7,029 nt of DNA from Firm-04 sp045642925 (lineage in GTDB: Bacteria > Bacillota > Clostridia > Oscillospirales > Ruminococcaceae), in the NCBI GenBank assembly GCA_045642925.1, contig JAZUJW010000015.1:1-7029 (forward strand), in the 5' to 3' direction. Both the position numbers and the translations under genes were made by a program. Below the pieces are notes generated by a model. It ran no database searches. It was not told the origin of the DNA and worked only from the letters and a program-made list of their open reading frames with translations. Of this stretch, positions 6,474 through 7,029 are shown piece by piece (position 1 is the first letter of the stretch; the number at the start of each line of letters is the position of its first letter).

Positions 6474-6692
6474 AAACTTACACAAAACTTCCATGCCGAT
6501 AAACAAAAGACTGTACCAAATGTTCAAAAGCACTTGAAAACTAAAAGGACTGCCAGACTGACAACAGGCATCTTGGTGCAGAAAAATGCCCCAAATCGTC
6601 TCCAGCGACTTTTCAGTGTTTCCTTTGAACAATTCATATCTTCGCCCTTTCTTCAATACACTGCAAAAAGCTGATGATGATACTGACTTGAT
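6474..6692. other. Intergenic stretch between the dockerin promoter and the AraC remnant
   Basis: Apart from the possible 37-residue peptide, this stretch shows no recognisable gene, hairpin terminator or repeat. The minus-strand gene remnant and the dockerin gene are therefore probably separate transcripts, but no terminator was found to prove it. Confidence 0.4.
6524..6637 (-). CDS. Possible 37-residue basic/hydrophobic peptide
   Basis: An ATG at 6637-6635 is preceded by AAAGGG with a seven-base spacer (GGG at 6645-6647). It opens 37 codons ending in TGA at 6524-6526. The product has a basic first half (KSRWRRF) and a hydrophobic end (MPVVSLAVLLVFKCF) with three cysteines overall, a shape compatible with a membrane-associated peptide. 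I do not recognise a family and see no clear promoter in front of it. It lies between the broken AraC gene and the dockerin promoter. It may be real, a degraded N-terminus of an exported protein, or chance. Confidence 0.28.
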   Translation of the reverse strand: MNCSKETLKSRWRRFGAFFCTKMPVVSLAVLLVFKCF

Positions 6693-6935
6693 TCAGAATA
6701 ATCCGTTTTGATAATGCAGTTTCTTGTATTCCCGCGGTGTCACCCCGTTGATGCGGTGAAACGTCGCCACAAATGCACTTTGTGAGGAAAATCCCAGCGC
6801 AAGTGAAATATCCAGTGAGGAGAGCTCGGAATACCGCAGCATATTCGCCGCAGTATCAATTTTTGCTTTCAACACAAATGCTTTCAGACTGCGATGGATT
6901 CATAATGGAGTTTCGCACACTTTTTTGACAGACTG
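6693..6935 (-). pseudogene. Broken AraC-family regulator, only the C-terminal DNA-binding part left
   Basis: The frame ending in TGA at 6693-6695 encodes the second helix-turn-helix and tail of an AraC/XylS regulator: AKIDTAANMLRYSELSSLDI, then ALGFSSQSAFVATFHRINGV and TPREYKK. The longest frame could begin only at GTG 6875 (60 residues) and has no ribosome site; a TGA lies in frame at about 6900. Upstream, in another minus-strand frame (about 6899-6937), SLSKKCAKLHYESIAV resembles the first helix-turn-helix of the same family, so a frameshift and a deletion seem to have removed the linker. The effector domain is absent, since only about 70 bases separate this remnant from the preceding VOC gene. 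It cannot be a working activator as it stands, though a DNA-binding fragment is not excluded. It may once have controlled the nearby carbohydrate genes, which is inference only. Confidence 0.72.
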
Positions 6936-6965
6936 AACGCCGTTTCATCAGATTGAAACGGCGTT
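6936..6965. terminator. Hairpin at the end of the VOC gene
   Basis: AACGCCGTTTC (6936-6946) pairs perfectly with GAAACGGCGTT (6955-6965) around an eight-base loop. The T-rich tract (ATCTTTTTCTT, 6966-6976) lies on the plus-strand side. Read on the minus strand, the direction of the VOC gene, no T-run follows. The VOC stop codon TGA falls in the loop. Confidence 0.6.
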
Positions 6966-7029
6966 ATCTTTTTCTTCGTATGGCTTATTCCAGGAACCTA
7001 TCTCAATCAAATTCCCCTCAGGATCTGCA
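6948..7029 (-). CDS. VOC-family (glyoxalase/bleomycin-resistance fold) protein, C-terminal 26 residues
   Basis: A minus-strand frame enters from the right edge and ends in TGA at 6948-6950. Its residues ADPEGNLIEIGSWNKPYEE match the closing strand of vicinal-oxygen-chelate proteins (typically DPDGNxIE), where the Glu after the Ile is usually a metal ligand. The rest of the gene lies outside the window, so the reaction (glyoxalase, dioxygenase or antibiotic binding) cannot be assigned. It is upstream of the AraC remnant on the same strand. Confidence 0.75.
   Translation of the reverse strand, partial: ADPEGNLIEIGSWNKPYEEKDNAVSI

Noticed and set aside
5936..6502. Plus-strand 188-codon frame
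   Set aside because: It is a shadow of the dockerin protein gene and crosses that gene's promoter. Its composition is unlike a protein of this organism.
6315..6656. Minus-strand 113-codon frame overlapping the start of the dockerin gene
   Set aside because: It depends on a TTG start, runs through the perfect dockerin promoter and enters the signal peptide region in another frame. The 37-codon frame at 6524-6637 has the better start.
1..7029. CRISPR array, tRNA genes, insertion sequence ends
   Set aside because: No regularly spaced direct repeats, cloverleaf-like sequence or transposase motif was seen on either strand.

Overview
The window looks like a chromosomal piece of a fibre-degrading gut or rumen Clostridia, most likely a Ruminococcus-type cellulosome producer. 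The evidence is a type I dockerin with duplicated Ca-binding repeats on a large secreted protein, a GH11 xylanase joined to a CBM22, strong AGGAG ribosome sites and consensus sigma-A promoters. Species cannot be fixed from the sequence. No tRNA, rRNA, CRISPR array or intact mobile element was seen.

Layout, left to right. (1) Positions 1-2049, minus strand: a perfect TTGACA-N17-TATAAT promoter drives a SpoIIAA/RsbV-like STAS protein. A terminator-like hairpin follows, then a large secreted protein of unknown function that runs off the left edge (524 residues visible). (2) Positions 2102-2323, plus strand: a compact unit with its own promoter, a palindrome at the expected start of transcription, a possible 26-residue basic peptide and two intrinsic terminators in series. 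It is either a small RNA, a peptide gene or a leader-type attenuator. (3) Positions 2372-3961, plus strand: an AT-rich promoter region, a leader of about 120 bases with a long-range stem, a GH11-CBM22 xylanase that looks like a lipoprotein, and a bidirectional terminator. (4) Positions 3965-6472, minus strand: a convergent secreted protein with DUF4874/DUF4832-like domains, a beta-sandwich module, an Ig-like module and a C-terminal dockerin, under a second perfect consensus promoter. (5) Positions 6524-7029, minus strand: a possible 37-residue peptide, a broken AraC-family regulator and the last 26 codons of a VOC/glyoxalase-fold protein.

Functionally, the centre is a two-gene polysaccharide module. 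The xylanase has no dockerin and is probably held on the cell surface by lipid. The convergent protein is built to plug into a cellulosome but carries no catalytic module of a named family that I recognise. The best candidates for something undescribed are that dockerin protein, the small 2.1-2.3 kb transcription unit, and the pairing of a cytoplasmic anti-sigma antagonist with a very large exported protein across an attenuator-like hairpin.
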